The notes under the pieces: generated by a model
Told to the model about the DNA's origin: nothing
Database searches by the model: none
The model's input: only the letters and a program-made list of their open reading frames with translations
Made by a program: the position numbers and the translations under genes
Virus record (IMG/VR): IMGVR_UViG_3300007512_000008
Location: 1-64,000 of that record
Reading direction: 5' to 3' (one strand)
DNA from: a virus
DNA length: 64,000 bases
Shown here: positions 7,727 through 16,189 of the stretch, one piece after another
How positions within the stretch are numbered: the first letter of the stretch is position 1
How the letters are laid out: every line of letters begins with the position of its first letter

Positions 7727-8956
7727 ATGCCTGTCCGCGTCCGGATCAAGAACTTCCAGTCCATCGCAGACGCGGATCTGCAGATATCGGGGTTCGTTAT
7801 CATTACAGGCCCCAACAACTCGGGGAAGACGGCGGTCCTCCGCGCAATCCGGGGTGTGTTCACGAACCCGCCTGCAGGACCTCTCCTCCGGTCTGGTGCC
7901 TGCTACCTCTCGGTCCATCTCACCTTCGATGACGGCACAGATATCATCTGGGAGAAGGGCTGGGAGAAACCCTTCCAGAAGGGGCCTGGCGTCAACCGCT
8001 ACATCCTGAATGGACAGACCCTCAGTTCCGTGGGTCGCAAGGTCCCTCCTGAGATAGAGGATTTGGGGGTCCGGAGTATCCAAGCCGCTTCCCACTGCAT
8101 CTGGCCGCAGGTGGCATCCCAGTTCACAGGCCAGTTGTTCTTGGTCAACCGGCCTGGCTCTGCCATCGCAGAGGCCCTATCCGATGTCTCCCGGGTCGGG
8201 CAGCTGACCGCAGCCATGCGTCTCTCCGAAAGTGAGCGGAGGACTGCTGATAATGAGCTCCGGGTTCGGCGCAAGGATGTCAAGGCCCTCACCTCCGAGG
8301 TGGCCAAGTACGACGGCCTTGAGGGGGTCCGGGCCCTCGCGGACGCAGCCAAGCAGGGCCGCGAGGCATCCGCACAGGCTGCTGAGAGCCTCGAGACCAC
8401 CCGTTCCCTACAGCGTAGGTTCAAGGACTCAGCAGCCTCTGTACAGGCGTTTTCGGGCTTCGACCCAGGCGTCCTTCCTCCTGCTGACACACCCCGGACG
8501 ATACGGGATCTCCAGGCTCGGATACACCAGTATCGAAGTCTGTCCAGTCGTCTGTCCCGAGCCCTGGCAGAGGACGATCTCTACAGTAGCTTCTGGGTCC
8601 AACTACCAGATGCTTCCCGGGCTTCCCGGATCGGGAAGGGCCTGCGTCGCGTCCGGGGATTCCACTCCCGGCATCAGGCTCTACAGAGGGAAGCGCAGGT
8701 ATTCTCCGATACCCCCATGCCGGCACTTCCTGATGAGACCGCATCCCGAGAGGTAGGCGCGCGGCTCTACGAGACTCGGCGACTTGCCCGGTTCTATGGG
8801 CGGGCCGGGTCCGAGGTATCGGGCTGGGAGTCCGATCTGAGCAGAGCACGAACCCAACACCAAGAGGCGGTGTCCCTGGTGCAGAATCTCCTCGGTAAAA
8901 GAGGCCTCTGTCCTACCTGCGGGACGGTTTGCCAAGAACACCCAGGGAGTCTATGA
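7727..8956 (+). CDS. SbcC/Rad50-like ATPase, N-terminal half ending at zinc hook
   Basis: A 409-aa protein with an SMC/Rad50-type P-loop GPNNSGKTAVLRA (residues 28-40) near the N-terminus, then a Rad50-like ABC lobe and a long coiled coil with Ala/Arg/Glu-rich heptads. It ends within a CPTCG zinc-hook motif (C395, C398) about ten residues from the stop. It has no signature motif, Walker B or C-terminal lobe. Those are found in the separate 12740-13375 gene. With SbcD at 9279 it would form a gp46/gp47-type end-processing nuclease. It overlaps the next gene by 4 nt. Confidence 0.85.
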   Translation: MPVRVRIKNFQSIADADLQISGFVIITGPNNSGKTAVLRAIRGVFTNPPAGPLLRSGACYLSVHLTFDDGTDIIWEKGWEKPFQKGPGVNRYILNGQTLSSVGRKVPPEIEDLGVRSIQAASHCIWPQVASQFTGQLFLVNRPGSAIAEALSDVSRVGQLTAAMRLSESERRTADNELRVRRKDVKALTSEVAKYDGLEGVRALADAAKQGREASAQAAESLETTRSLQRRFKDSAASVQAFSGFDPGVLPPADTPRTIRDLQARIHQYRSLSSRLSRALAEDDLYSSFWVQLPDASRASRIGKGLRRVRGFHSRHQALQREAQVFSDTPMPALPDETASREVGARLYETRRLARFYGRAGSEVSGWESDLSRARTQHQEAVSLVQNLLGKRGLCPTCGTVCQEHPGSL

Positions 8957-9282
8957 TGAACCGCGCCGACGCGATGAGATTGATCAAGGATGTCATTGCC
9001 AAGGAACTCGGGATCAACATCCCCGTGGTTGGGGACGTCCTGGATATCCAAGGCACCGAGTGGGTCATGGCGGGCTTCAACGACGCCTTGCCGGGTTGGA
9101 TCCAGGTCCTCCGGAAGGAGGTGTACGAGGAGGTCCGGCAAGGAGACGAGGCTGTCATCATCGACGGCACGTGGGCCTTCTATCCGCCGCTTGCGCGGAT
9201 TGCCCAAGAGATGAACACGCTCAGGACTGAGAACCCGGAACGCCTGCGTGCCATCTTCCAGAAGATGGGCCTGTCTGTATGA
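8953..9282 (+). CDS. Hypothetical protein between SbcC half and SbcD
   Basis: A 109-aa alpha/beta protein (MMNRADAMRLIKDVIAKELG at the start) of no recognised family. The start is ATG 8953 (or 8956), chosen because it overlaps the SbcC-half stop in ATGA and follows CAGGGAG. Its own stop overlaps the SbcD start by 4 nt. Such tight coupling between the two nuclease subunits suggests co-expression, perhaps as an accessory to the complex. No motifs visible. Confidence 0.75.
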   Translation: MMNRADAMRLIKDVIAKELGINIPVVGDVLDIQGTEWVMAGFNDALPGWIQVLRKEVYEEVRQGDEAVIIDGTWAFYPPLARIAQEMNTLRTENPERLRAIFQKMGLSV

Positions 9283-10295
9283 TCAGCTTCGTCTGGCGCA
9301 CAGACGTTCACATCTCCGACCGGGCTCCTTCTTCCCGGACGGACGATTGGACCGAGACTGTCCTGGGGAAGCTGGGCCAGGTACGGGACGTCGCGCGCCG
9401 CGAGAAGGCGGCTGCTATCCTGGACGGCGGAGACTTCTTCCACTTCAAGTCTCCGAGCAAGAACTCCCATCGGCTGGTGCAGAAGATCGCTGTGCACCAC
9501 GCCAACTATCCCTGCCCGGTCTACTGCACCCCAGGCAACCATGACTCGGTCTACGGGGACTACAGCTTCCTCCACCAACAGCCCCTGGGTTCCCTGTATG
9601 CCGCCGGAGTCTTCAAACGGCTCTACGATGCCCATGAGGCTGAGTTCGTAGAGAACACGGACCTCGGCCACCTGGGCCACTTCCGCAACATCAAGGTTCG
9701 GGTGGTCGGCATCCCCTACCATGGCCCACGCTACGAGATGGAGAGGTTCACCGGGATCACTCGCGGGGATGAGGATATCCTCATCTGCGTGGCGCATGTC
9801 CTTGCCTCGTCTACGGGGGGCAAGATGTTCGAGGGTGAGGACATCATCCGCTACTCGGACCTGATGGGGACCGCTCCTGACGTGTTCTGTTTCGGCCACT
9901 GGCACATGGACCAGGGGGTCACCCGGATCAAGGATAAGACGTTCATCAACGTAGGGTCCCTCACCCGAGGTTCCCTGTCCCAAGATAACGTCCAGCGCCA
10001 GCCTGCCTGTGTGGTAATCCGATGTATCGAGGGACACGGAGGGAACAAGGCCCGTGTCGGAACTGAGGTCGTTCGGCTCAAGGTAGGCTCCGCCGAGGAG
10101 GTGTTCGACGTGGAGGCCCGGCAACGTCAGGTCCAGCGCCAGGTTCAGATGGACACCTTCGTCGAGAGCATCCGTTCCTCCCTGGCGCCTCGGAACCCGG
10201 GGGATACGGTGGAGGATGCTCTCCGCGCCGTAGAGAACGTGCCGGATGATGTTCGGGAGCGCGCTCTTGGGTTCCTGGAGCGCGCTGCTCGGTAG
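9279..10295 (+). CDS. sbcD: SbcD/Mre11-like nuclease
   Basis: A 338-aa calcineurin-like metallophosphoesterase of the SbcD/Mre11/T4 gp47 family. Metal-binding motifs are WRTDVHISD (D9, H11), DGGDFFHFK (D52), TPGNHDSVYGD (N87, H88) and CFGHWHMDQG. The order and spacing match Mre11 nucleases. A C-terminal helical region follows from about residue 270. It should be the nuclease subunit of the SbcCD complex with the split ATPase encoded at 7727 and 12740, resecting or clearing DNA ends before RecA loading. ATG overlaps the previous stop by 4 nt. Confidence 0.9.
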   Translation: MISFVWRTDVHISDRAPSSRTDDWTETVLGKLGQVRDVARREKAAAILDGGDFFHFKSPSKNSHRLVQKIAVHHANYPCPVYCTPGNHDSVYGDYSFLHQQPLGSLYAAGVFKRLYDAHEAEFVENTDLGHLGHFRNIKVRVVGIPYHGPRYEMERFTGITRGDEDILICVAHVLASSTGGKMFEGEDIIRYSDLMGTAPDVFCFGHWHMDQGVTRIKDKTFINVGSLTRGSLSQDNVQRQPACVVIRCIEGHGGNKARVGTEVVRLKVGSAEEVFDVEARQRQVQRQVQMDTFVESIRSSLAPRNPGDTVEDALRAVENVPDDVRERALGFLERAAR

Positions 10296-10321
10296 AGTGT
10301 GGGGGTTCCCCAGGAGCCCCC

Positions 10322-11251
10322 GTGGATCGAGACTCAGCGTGGTATTGGAGCCATATCTCCAAGTATGAGGCCTGCCCCCGCCAGTTACTCTGGCACAAAG
10401 GGTGGGAGGGCATAGATCTTGGACGTGGCGAAGGGAAGGGGAGACCTTTCCCTGATGTGCGGAGGTCTGAGCACCACCCCTTGATGGGGAAGGTGATCCA
10501 GAAAGTTGTAGAGCGTCTCTACAACGAACAGCACTACATGGACCCTGCGCGTCTCCGGATCCGCCTGGAGGCCATGGTAGAGCGAGAGTTCGAGCGAATC
10601 CTTCGCAAGACCTATCTGGACACCCGGATGCCCAAGTCCGAGATGAAGAAGGTCTGTCACGACGGGGTCCAGGGCTACCTCCGAACGATGAAAGCCCACA
10701 AGCTCCTCGGGACCTATGCCCGTGCTGAGGTCCACCTACTGGGGTGGATCAAGAAGTGGACCAAGGTGGGCGGCTACGCGGACATGATCATCCGTCGGGA
10801 GGACAACGGTGTCACTATCCTTGACGGCAAGAACACCAAGAACAAGGACAGCGCGAACCCTGATCAGCTGAGGTTCTACGCATTGCTGTTCTGGCTCTCC
10901 TACCGAGAGCTCCCCGACCGGCTCGGGTTCGTCTGGTACAGGTATCCTCACGGGACGGAGACCCCCAACGAGGACGGCTCAACCACTCTTGAAGAAGGGG
11001 TTACGTGGGTTCCCTTCACCCGAGAGGACTTGCTCGGCCTGGCTGACCGAGCAGTGGCTGCGAGGAACGGTATGCGCAAGCACCACTTCGAAGCTACTCC
11101 GGAACCCTCCAAGTGTCGCTACTGCGATTTTCAGCCGGTCTGTCCCGAACGCCAGGAGCAGATCAAGGCCAACGCCAAGAACCGGACAGGCCCGGAGAAG
11201 CCTCCCGAGCTCGAAGGATCGAGCGGGGGATTCATAGACTTCTCCATGTGA
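10322..11251 (+). CDS. Cas4/AddB-like PD-(D/E)XK exonuclease with Fe-S cysteines
   Basis: A 309-aa nuclease of the PD-(D/E)XK superfamily. The core reads GGYADMIIRR then VTILDGKNTKNK, giving the D...(D/E)xK catalytic set, followed by a Q in NPDQLRFYALL (motif IV QhxxY). One cysteine near the N-terminus (C18 in YEACPRQLLWHK) and three near the C-terminus (CRYCDFQPVC) match the four-cysteine iron-sulphur arrangement of Cas4 and AddB nucleases. It probably processes DNA ends in recombination. GTG 10322 start. No cas genes are nearby, so a CRISPR role is not implied. Confidence 0.85.
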   Translation: MDRDSAWYWSHISKYEACPRQLLWHKGWEGIDLGRGEGKGRPFPDVRRSEHHPLMGKVIQKVVERLYNEQHYMDPARLRIRLEAMVEREFERILRKTYLDTRMPKSEMKKVCHDGVQGYLRTMKAHKLLGTYARAEVHLLGWIKKWTKVGGYADMIIRREDNGVTILDGKNTKNKDSANPDQLRFYALLFWLSYRELPDRLGFVWYRYPHGTETPNEDGSTTLEEGVTWVPFTREDLLGLADRAVAARNGMRKHHFEATPEPSKCRYCDFQPVCPERQEQIKANAKNRTGPEKPPELEGSSGGFIDFSM

Positions 11252-11260
11252 GTGCAGAAC

Positions 11261-11267
11261 CGGTAAC
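11261..11267 (+). promoter_or_regulatory. CGGTAAC intergenic motif (copy 4)
   Basis: CCGGTAACCC in the 41-nt gap before the coiled-coil gene at 11293. A TCCTC (11273-11277) further on can pair with the GAGGA of the ribosome binding site. Confidence 0.3.
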
Positions 11268-11292
11268 CCATCCTCTCCCCATTGGAGGACGT

Positions 11293-11562
11293 GTGTCCCT
11301 CGACGATAGACTGGCTGCAGCCATCAGAGACCGAGATCAACTGGCTGCGGAGGTCCAACGGATCGAGGGTCGGAAGCAGGCGGCGGAAGAAAACCTCGCC
11401 ACCGTCCGTCAAGAGATCCAGGAAGCGGGTCTCGACCCAGACCGCCTGGACGCTACCATCTCCCAGCTCGAACAGGCGTACGACAAGAGCGTCACCGAGT
11501 TCGAAACCCAACTGAGGGCCGCCCAAGAAGCCCTCGAACCCTACAAGGATGCCACCAGATGA
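11293..11562 (+). CDS. Small coiled-coil protein
   Basis: An 89-aa protein that is almost entirely predicted coiled coil (heptads through QLAAEVQRIEGRKQAAEENL). GTG 11293 is preferred over upstream codons because GGAGGA precedes it and the upstream frame would overlap the nuclease gene. It overlaps the clamp gene by 4 nt. It lies between the two halves of the split SbcC-like ATPase, so it could be a detached coiled-coil or partner piece, but no family is recognised. Confidence 0.7.
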   Translation: MSLDDRLAAAIRDRDQLAAEVQRIEGRKQAAEENLATVRQEIQEAGLDPDRLDATISQLEQAYDKSVTEFETQLRAAQEALEPYKDATR

Positions 11563-12743
11563 AGATCACTGTTGCGAAGCCGGACCTGGAAGCTGCCCTC
11601 TCTGTCGCCCGTCTCACCACCGGCTCGAGCACGGACCTCTCCGCCCACTACCTGTTCCGGGTCAAGGAGGGCCGCGCTGAGGTCCTGTCCTTCGATCTCC
11701 GGACCTTCTCCTGCGCTTCCTTCGTCGCCAACGCGGATGAGGACGGTCAGTTCACCGTGGAGGCTTGGCGCCTCGACAAGTGGGTAGCTTCGGTCTCCAA
11801 CGGCGTGCTGGAGTTCAGCACCGCCAAGAAGGGTGAGGTCGTCGCGAAGGGCGGCCGGAGCCGTGTTCGGTTCCGTTCCTTGGACGCCAATCGATTCCCC
11901 TTCTGGGATGAGCTCATTCCGAACTCCACTTCCCATGGGAAGGTCCGGGCCAACAACCTGGTCCGCGCCTTCTCGGCCTGCCGCCCCTACATCTCTGATG
12001 ACGACACCGTCAAGCCGGAGATGTGTCAGATCGAGGGCATCTCCGGGACCCTCTACGCCACCGACCGCACCGGTCTCATCATGGTGGACCTCCGGGCCCT
12101 CCCCGACATCAACCTCCGGATCCCGGGCAAGGATCTCCCCTCGGTGGTCAAGTTCCTTTCCTCCAAGGATGTGCGGAACGACGAGGTCGAGGTGAAGACC
12201 TTCGAGCGGAGTTCCGACGGACGTGGGGGGCGCAGCATCCTGTTCATCAGGGGCGACGGGGCCTATGTGGGCGTGGCCGAGCCCTTCATCCCGCTCAACA
12301 AGATCAAGATGGACCGCGATGCTCCGGCAACGGCGGTCCTCAACCTGAACTGGGAGGAGTTCTCCGCTGGAATGGCAGTCCTCCTGGCGGGAGCCCCCAA
12401 GAGCTGGAGCGCGGTCACGTTCATCTACGATCACGAGAAGGAGCAGGTCTCCCTCCGTCTGCCCTGCGAGGCCGGGGGCTTCTCCGAGTATCCCCTCCAG
12501 TCAGCGTCCGTTGAGGATGACCAGAACCTCAAGGACCCGATCTGTATCCGGACTCGGTACCTGCAGGGCATCCAGTCTCTGGCAGGATCCAACGACCTGC
12601 GTCTGCGCATCTACGTCTTCCCCCAGGGCGGCTACTTCTCATTCCAGTGCGAGGATGAGCCCCCAGACGGTATTCCCGTCGAGGAGAGCACCTCCAACGT
12701 GTACTTCGTCGTGATCATCTGGCAGGACGAGGATGAGATTTGA
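11559..12743 (+). CDS. DnaN-like beta sliding clamp
   Basis: A 394-aa protein resembling bacterial beta clamps in length, the N-terminal pattern (MKITVAKPDLEAALSVARL), and three successive clamp-like domains, including GISGTLYATDRTGLIMVDL in the middle one. The C-terminus lacks the classic M-P-M-R(L) ending, so it is divergent. It would tether a DNA polymerase and other proteins to DNA, loaded by the DnaX homologue at 16190. Strong codon bias suggests high expression. In T4 the clamp also co-activates late transcription. A sigma-like gene in this window makes the same arrangement possible here, but that is inference. Confidence 0.8.
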   Translation: MKITVAKPDLEAALSVARLTTGSSTDLSAHYLFRVKEGRAEVLSFDLRTFSCASFVANADEDGQFTVEAWRLDKWVASVSNGVLEFSTAKKGEVVAKGGRSRVRFRSLDANRFPFWDELIPNSTSHGKVRANNLVRAFSACRPYISDDDTVKPEMCQIEGISGTLYATDRTGLIMVDLRALPDINLRIPGKDLPSVVKFLSSKDVRNDEVEVKTFERSSDGRGGRSILFIRGDGAYVGVAEPFIPLNKIKMDRDAPATAVLNLNWEEFSAGMAVLLAGAPKSWSAVTFIYDHEKEQVSLRLPCEAGGFSEYPLQSASVEDDQNLKDPICIRTRYLQGIQSLAGSNDLRLRIYVFPQGGYFSFQCEDEPPDGIPVEESTSNVYFVVIIWQDEDEI

Positions 12744-13375
12744 GCGCGGAGCTCGATTCCCTTCTGGAAGAGACCCTTCGACTTGAGACCCTCCGGGACT
12801 CGGCCAAGCAACGGCTGCGCCAGCACCGGATACAGGTCCTTCGTCTCGAAGGAGAGTCCGAGACCCTGTCTCGAGTGGCGGACTTGTTCCGCTACCTGGT
12901 AGACAGGGAGGTCATCGATAGCGCCAAGACAGCGGAGGGTCTCCTCACAGAGGGTCTCCGTGCGATCTTCAATGATATGGACCTGAAGGCCAAGGCGGTC
13001 GTGGACATACAGAGAGGGAAGGTCTCCGTAGACTTCCTCACCATCCAGAGGCACGCGGACGGCTCCGAAACCGAGGGCTCAAGCGTGGAGGCCTACGGAG
13101 GGTCGGTGGCTGCGGTGCAGTCGGTTCTCCTTCGGCTGGTGGTTATCACTCGCAGGGACCTCCGCCCCCTCCTTCTCCTGGACGAGAGCTTGGGGGCTGT
13201 TGCTGAAGACTATGTTCCTCGGGTGGGGGAGTTCTTGTCGGTCTTAGCCCAGAGACTTGGAATGGATGTGCTCTCCGTGAGCCACAACCCGGTATTGGTG
13301 GACTCGGCCACCAGTGCGTATCGGATAAAGAACGTTCGGGGGGCTGCGACCTTCTCCCGAGTGCGTTCCCGGTGA
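12740..13375 (+). CDS. SbcC/Rad50-like ATPase, C-terminal half
   Basis: A 211-aa protein carrying the C-terminal half of an SMC/Rad50-type ATPase. It has a short coiled coil (residues 5-60), a signature-like motif EAYGGSVAAVQSVLLRL (118-134), Walker B RPLLLLDESLG (142-152) and an H-loop LSVSHNP (178-184). It has no P-loop. The matching P-loop half is encoded about 3.8 kb upstream (7727-8956). Together they would reconstitute a gp46-like ATPase. TTG start overlapping the clamp stop by 4 nt. No zinc-hook half is visible in this piece. Confidence 0.85.
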   Translation: MSAELDSLLEETLRLETLRDSAKQRLRQHRIQVLRLEGESETLSRVADLFRYLVDREVIDSAKTAEGLLTEGLRAIFNDMDLKAKAVVDIQRGKVSVDFLTIQRHADGSETEGSSVEAYGGSVAAVQSVLLRLVVITRRDLRPLLLLDESLGAVAEDYVPRVGEFLSVLAQRLGMDVLSVSHNPVLVDSATSAYRIKNVRGAATFSRVRSR

Positions 13376-14178
13376 AGACCCCAGGTCAAATAGCGCAGAA
13401 GCTCAAGCAGATCCGGTTCCGCCGGACCAAGCGTGAGCTCTCCAGGCTCCTCAAGGAATCCGGAGCCAACTGTGCTCACAACTTTGAGGCATCCGCTCGG
13501 AATGTGTCCCTCCGGGTCTGCCGGTTGGACGAGAAAGCCTGTGACTCTCGTTTCCGTGACCGCTCCAAAGAGTGCGGGAAGTTCCAGCAGAGACACACGG
13601 CGGAGGATCTCAAGAATAGTCTCCGAGATTTCTTCGCAGAGGCTTCCCTGGAGGACCTATCCATCCGGTTCCCTGTGGTGGCTATCCTCCAGTGGGTTCT
13701 CGAGGGGGAAGATGTCCCGGGAGCCCCCAATCAGAATCCGTTCCCCTCCGCTGAGATTGAGGGCCGGATGGTATGGGCCGAGACCGAGGAAGACCTTCAA
13801 ACCGTCGCTCAGGCTCTCAAGGACGAGGAGGACCGGGCGGACGATCTCCACCAGCGGATCATGGAGATGAACAAGGAGATCTCCATCAGCCCCTCGGACT
13901 CCCTTCAGCAGTTCAGGACCGCCGTCATACAGTTACGGCAAGACGTGCGGACTGCCGAGTACCGGGCTCGTACGGGGATGGGGCTCGCCCAGGCGTTGGC
14001 CAAAGCTCTCGATGAGGACTACGATCCCCTATCTTCAGAGGATCCCGACAAGGCGCTCCAGGAGCTCACCACGACTCTCCTCAATAAGGCAGAGGAACTG
14101 ATGCGTCCGCCACCGAGCCCCCCGGCTCCCCAGGCCTCCTTCCAGTGGTGGAACCCTCTCACCTGGGTTACTCGATGA
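13372..14178 (+). CDS. Hypothetical protein with N-terminal Cys cluster
   Basis: A 268-aa protein of unknown function, starting at GTG 13372 and overlapping the ATPase half by 4 nt. Residues about 30-70 hold NCAHNF, VCRLD, ACDSR and ECGKF, a possible zinc site. The central part is helical and acidic, with a coiled-coil stretch from about 140. The end is Pro-rich (RPPPSPPAPQAS) and then WWNPLTWVTR, a Trp-rich tail. It lies between recombination and primase genes. Possibly DNA-interacting. Confidence 0.75.
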   Translation: MKTPGQIAQKLKQIRFRRTKRELSRLLKESGANCAHNFEASARNVSLRVCRLDEKACDSRFRDRSKECGKFQQRHTAEDLKNSLRDFFAEASLEDLSIRFPVVAILQWVLEGEDVPGAPNQNPFPSAEIEGRMVWAETEEDLQTVAQALKDEEDRADDLHQRIMEMNKEISISPSDSLQQFRTAVIQLRQDVRTAEYRARTGMGLAQALAKALDEDYDPLSSEDPDKALQELTTTLLNKAEELMRPPPSPPAPQASFQWWNPLTWVTR

Positions 14179-14771
14179 ATGTCCTGACGCAATACGTCGC
14201 CTCCAAGAAGGGAGAGAAGACCCCTTTCATGATCGAGATCCCCGTGGCTGCGGAACTCGAGGGACCGTTCCTGGTATCCGCTGCAGGCAAGAAGCGCGAC
14301 CTGATGTGGGTGGAGAACAAGTTCCCCAACAGCAGCATCCGGGCAGGAGTCCGCAAAGCTGCGACGGCGTTCCTGTTCCGCCAGGCCCTCGAGCACGTCT
14401 CCGAGATGTCTCAAGAGTGTGGTTGGGGCAGTGTCCACCCAGATACGGCAGAGGGCCTGTCCTCCGCTCTCCAACACCTACAAGACTACGACCTCGATGA
14501 AGTCATCGTTCTCTACGGAGACGGTTACGACAAGTCCCATATTCCAGAGGATGTTCCCTGCCACAAGGAGCTCTGGGTCCCCAAGGGATGGGCGGTGGTG
14601 GTGCCTCGGGACCGCTCCTATGTTGGGACTACTGTGGTGTTCGATGGGGGGTGGGTAGGGATGGTGGTCCACAACGCTGCTCGCGGTATCGGATTCTCCA
14701 TTCCTGAGTCCAGCGGTAACTCTGCTGAGGCGGGGGAGTCGGGTGAGGGAATGGCTGGGGGGGATGATTGA
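14175..14771 (+). CDS. Hypothetical protein upstream of primase
   Basis: A 198-aa protein of unknown family. ATG 14175 overlaps the preceding stop as ATGA, and is preferred over upstream codons. The fold looks alpha/beta, with ELWVPKGWAVVVPRDRSYVG and VFDGGWVGMVVHNAARGIGF forming likely beta hairpins near residues 130-175. The C-terminus is a Gly/Glu/Ser-rich flexible tail. Position in the replication operon suggests an accessory role. Confidence 0.7.
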   Translation: MNVLTQYVASKKGEKTPFMIEIPVAAELEGPFLVSAAGKKRDLMWVENKFPNSSIRAGVRKAATAFLFRQALEHVSEMSQECGWGSVHPDTAEGLSSALQHLQDYDLDEVIVLYGDGYDKSHIPEDVPCHKELWVPKGWAVVVPRDRSYVGTTVVFDGGWVGMVVHNAARGIGFSIPESSGNSAEAGESGEGMAGGDD

Positions 14772-15471
14772 GTCAGGAGCCCGGGACCTACCCGAAGAGC
14801 TCTATGGCCACGTCCTTGGTAGGGGTCTCCCGCTACCGCTGATGAGGGAGATGCGGGTCGGGATAGTTCGGCCAGAGAACACCCCTGCCCCGGACCCTGT
14901 GTATCGCAAGAGGAATGGCCCCTGCGGTGAGTATCGCGCTGGCTGGCTGGCTATTCCGTTCTGGTCTCCCACGGGGGAGATCCTTGGGGTTGAGTACCGG
15001 ACCTGGGGGGACCAAGAGAAGCTGGTCAAAGAACACCGTCTCGACGAGGCTCAGTTCTCCCCTGTCTTCATTGGTCTGGTCCCCTCGACTCTCCAACGAA
15101 TCTGGGATGGCGGGGATGTCTGGCTGGTCGAAGGGGCCTTCGACATTGCGCTCCAGCACGCTCTTCCAGAGAAAGATGTGGTCCTGGCATGTGGGACCGC
15201 TCGGGTATCCCGGCGCCAGGTGGACTTCATCTCCCGGATCCTCTCCCCCTACGCGACAGTCTATGTGGCGTTCGACATGGACTCCACGGGCCAGACGCAG
15301 ATGGAGGGGTTTATCGAAGAGAAGTCCGGTCGCAGGATCCCCGGGGTAATAGAGCGTCTGAGCCGGGCGGGCGCACATGTGATCCCTGTCAGGTATCTCG
15401 GAGGGAAGGATCCGGGAGCAATCTGGGAGCGTGGAGGGAAAGAAGCCCTCCGCCAAGCATTCAATCTGTAG
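14743..15471 (+). CDS. Toprim-domain DNA primase (DnaG-like, no zinc domain)
   Basis: A 242-aa DnaG-type primase core. The Toprim motifs are VWLVEGAFDIAL (catalytic Glu, EGxxD), YVAFDMDSTGQ (DxD) and LGGKDPGAIWERGG (KDP-type). The N-terminal part (WLAIPFWSPTGEILGVEYRT) matches the DnaG sub-domain before Toprim. There is no N-terminal CHC2 zinc ribbon and no helicase domain, so priming-site recognition must come from another protein. The start may be GTG 14743 (GGGGGAG upstream) or ATG 14764; both overlap the previous gene. Confidence 0.85.
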   Translation: MREWLGGMIESGARDLPEELYGHVLGRGLPLPLMREMRVGIVRPENTPAPDPVYRKRNGPCGEYRAGWLAIPFWSPTGEILGVEYRTWGDQEKLVKEHRLDEAQFSPVFIGLVPSTLQRIWDGGDVWLVEGAFDIALQHALPEKDVVLACGTARVSRRQVDFISRILSPYATVYVAFDMDSTGQTQMEGFIEEKSGRRIPGVIERLSRAGAHVIPVRYLGGKDPGAIWERGGKEALRQAFNL

Positions 15472-15485
15472 GAGGAAGCCCTCGA

Positions 15486-15983
15486 ATGGGTATCTACAAG
15501 GCAAACACGGAAATCCACGACATCATGAAGCGCCTGGTCCGGGCCAACCACCCCGACCTGGTCGACCACCTCGAAGAGATCGTGGTCGCCTTCAAGGACA
15601 AGGCGGGCAAGAGCGGAGGCCAGGTCATCTACGGCCAGCGCTCCAAGGTCAGCGACGTGGTCAACGCTCTGGCAGGGGAGGATTTCAAGTTCATGCTCCT
15701 GATCGGTGCGGACAAGTGGTCGGAGGCGCTCACCTCCCGCCAGCAGGAAGCCCTCCTCGACCATCTCCTCTGCGGCTGTGGATCCGAGTTCGACGAGAAG
15801 TCGGGAGACTACAAGCTGCGTCTGTACGCTCCGGACATCGTCGCCTACCGCGAGAACGTCGAGCGGTACGGGATGTGGTTCCCTCGAGAGGAAGAGGAGT
15901 CGGACCAGCCTCCCATCGATCCCGTGGCTGCCTCTGTCACGGGGGATGATGCGGATGGCGATGAGGGCGGGGACGACGAATGA
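15486..15983 (+). CDS. Degenerate phage metallopeptidase homologue
   Basis: A 165-aa protein that resembles the putative phage metallopeptidase family in the run from GADKWSEALTSRQQEALLDH to NVERYGMW. In that family, as I recall it, the active site reads about DHELxH, with a later HD in the RLRxHD segment. Here the site reads DHLLCG, so the Glu and second His are missing, and the later segment reads RLYAPD, losing its His too. It is probably catalytically dead. ATG 15486 follows GGAGGAAG. The acidic C-terminal tail (GDDADGDEGGDDE) is disordered. A binding or inhibitor role is possible. Confidence 0.8.
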   Translation: MGIYKANTEIHDIMKRLVRANHPDLVDHLEEIVVAFKDKAGKSGGQVIYGQRSKVSDVVNALAGEDFKFMLLIGADKWSEALTSRQQEALLDHLLCGCGSEFDEKSGDYKLRLYAPDIVAYRENVERYGMWFPREEEESDQPPIDPVAASVTGDDADGDEGGDDE

Positions 15984-16180
15984 CCTCCCCATGGAGCTCC
16001 CGTGCGGCCTGGCGGAAGGATGAGGAGTTCGTCTCATGGCTCCGTGACCGGGGGTATCTCGACCCGAACACTGTCGTGGACGCTTCGGTCATCCAGGAGT
16101 TGTTCTCTGCCTGGAAAGCAGGGAAGGCTGCAGCTGCCAAGACGGTAGTAGTAGGCTCCGTGGATACGATCAACATGTAG
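15980..16180 (+). CDS. Small hypothetical protein
   Basis: A 66-aa protein overlapping the previous gene by 4 nt (ATGA), which favours a real, coupled gene. It is a single helical domain (EEFVSWLRDRGYLDP, ASVIQELFSAWKAG) with no recognised family. It precedes the clamp-loader gene by 9 nt. Confidence 0.65.
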   Translation: MTSPWSSRAAWRKDEEFVSWLRDRGYLDPNTVVDASVIQELFSAWKAGKAAAAKTVVVGSVDTINM

Positions 16181-16189
16181 GGTCGCTCT

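Noticed and set aside
10322-11251. CRISPR-associated Cas4
   Set aside because: The fold and cysteines fit Cas4-like nucleases, but there is no array and no cas1/cas2. Phage AddB-like end-processing is more likely.
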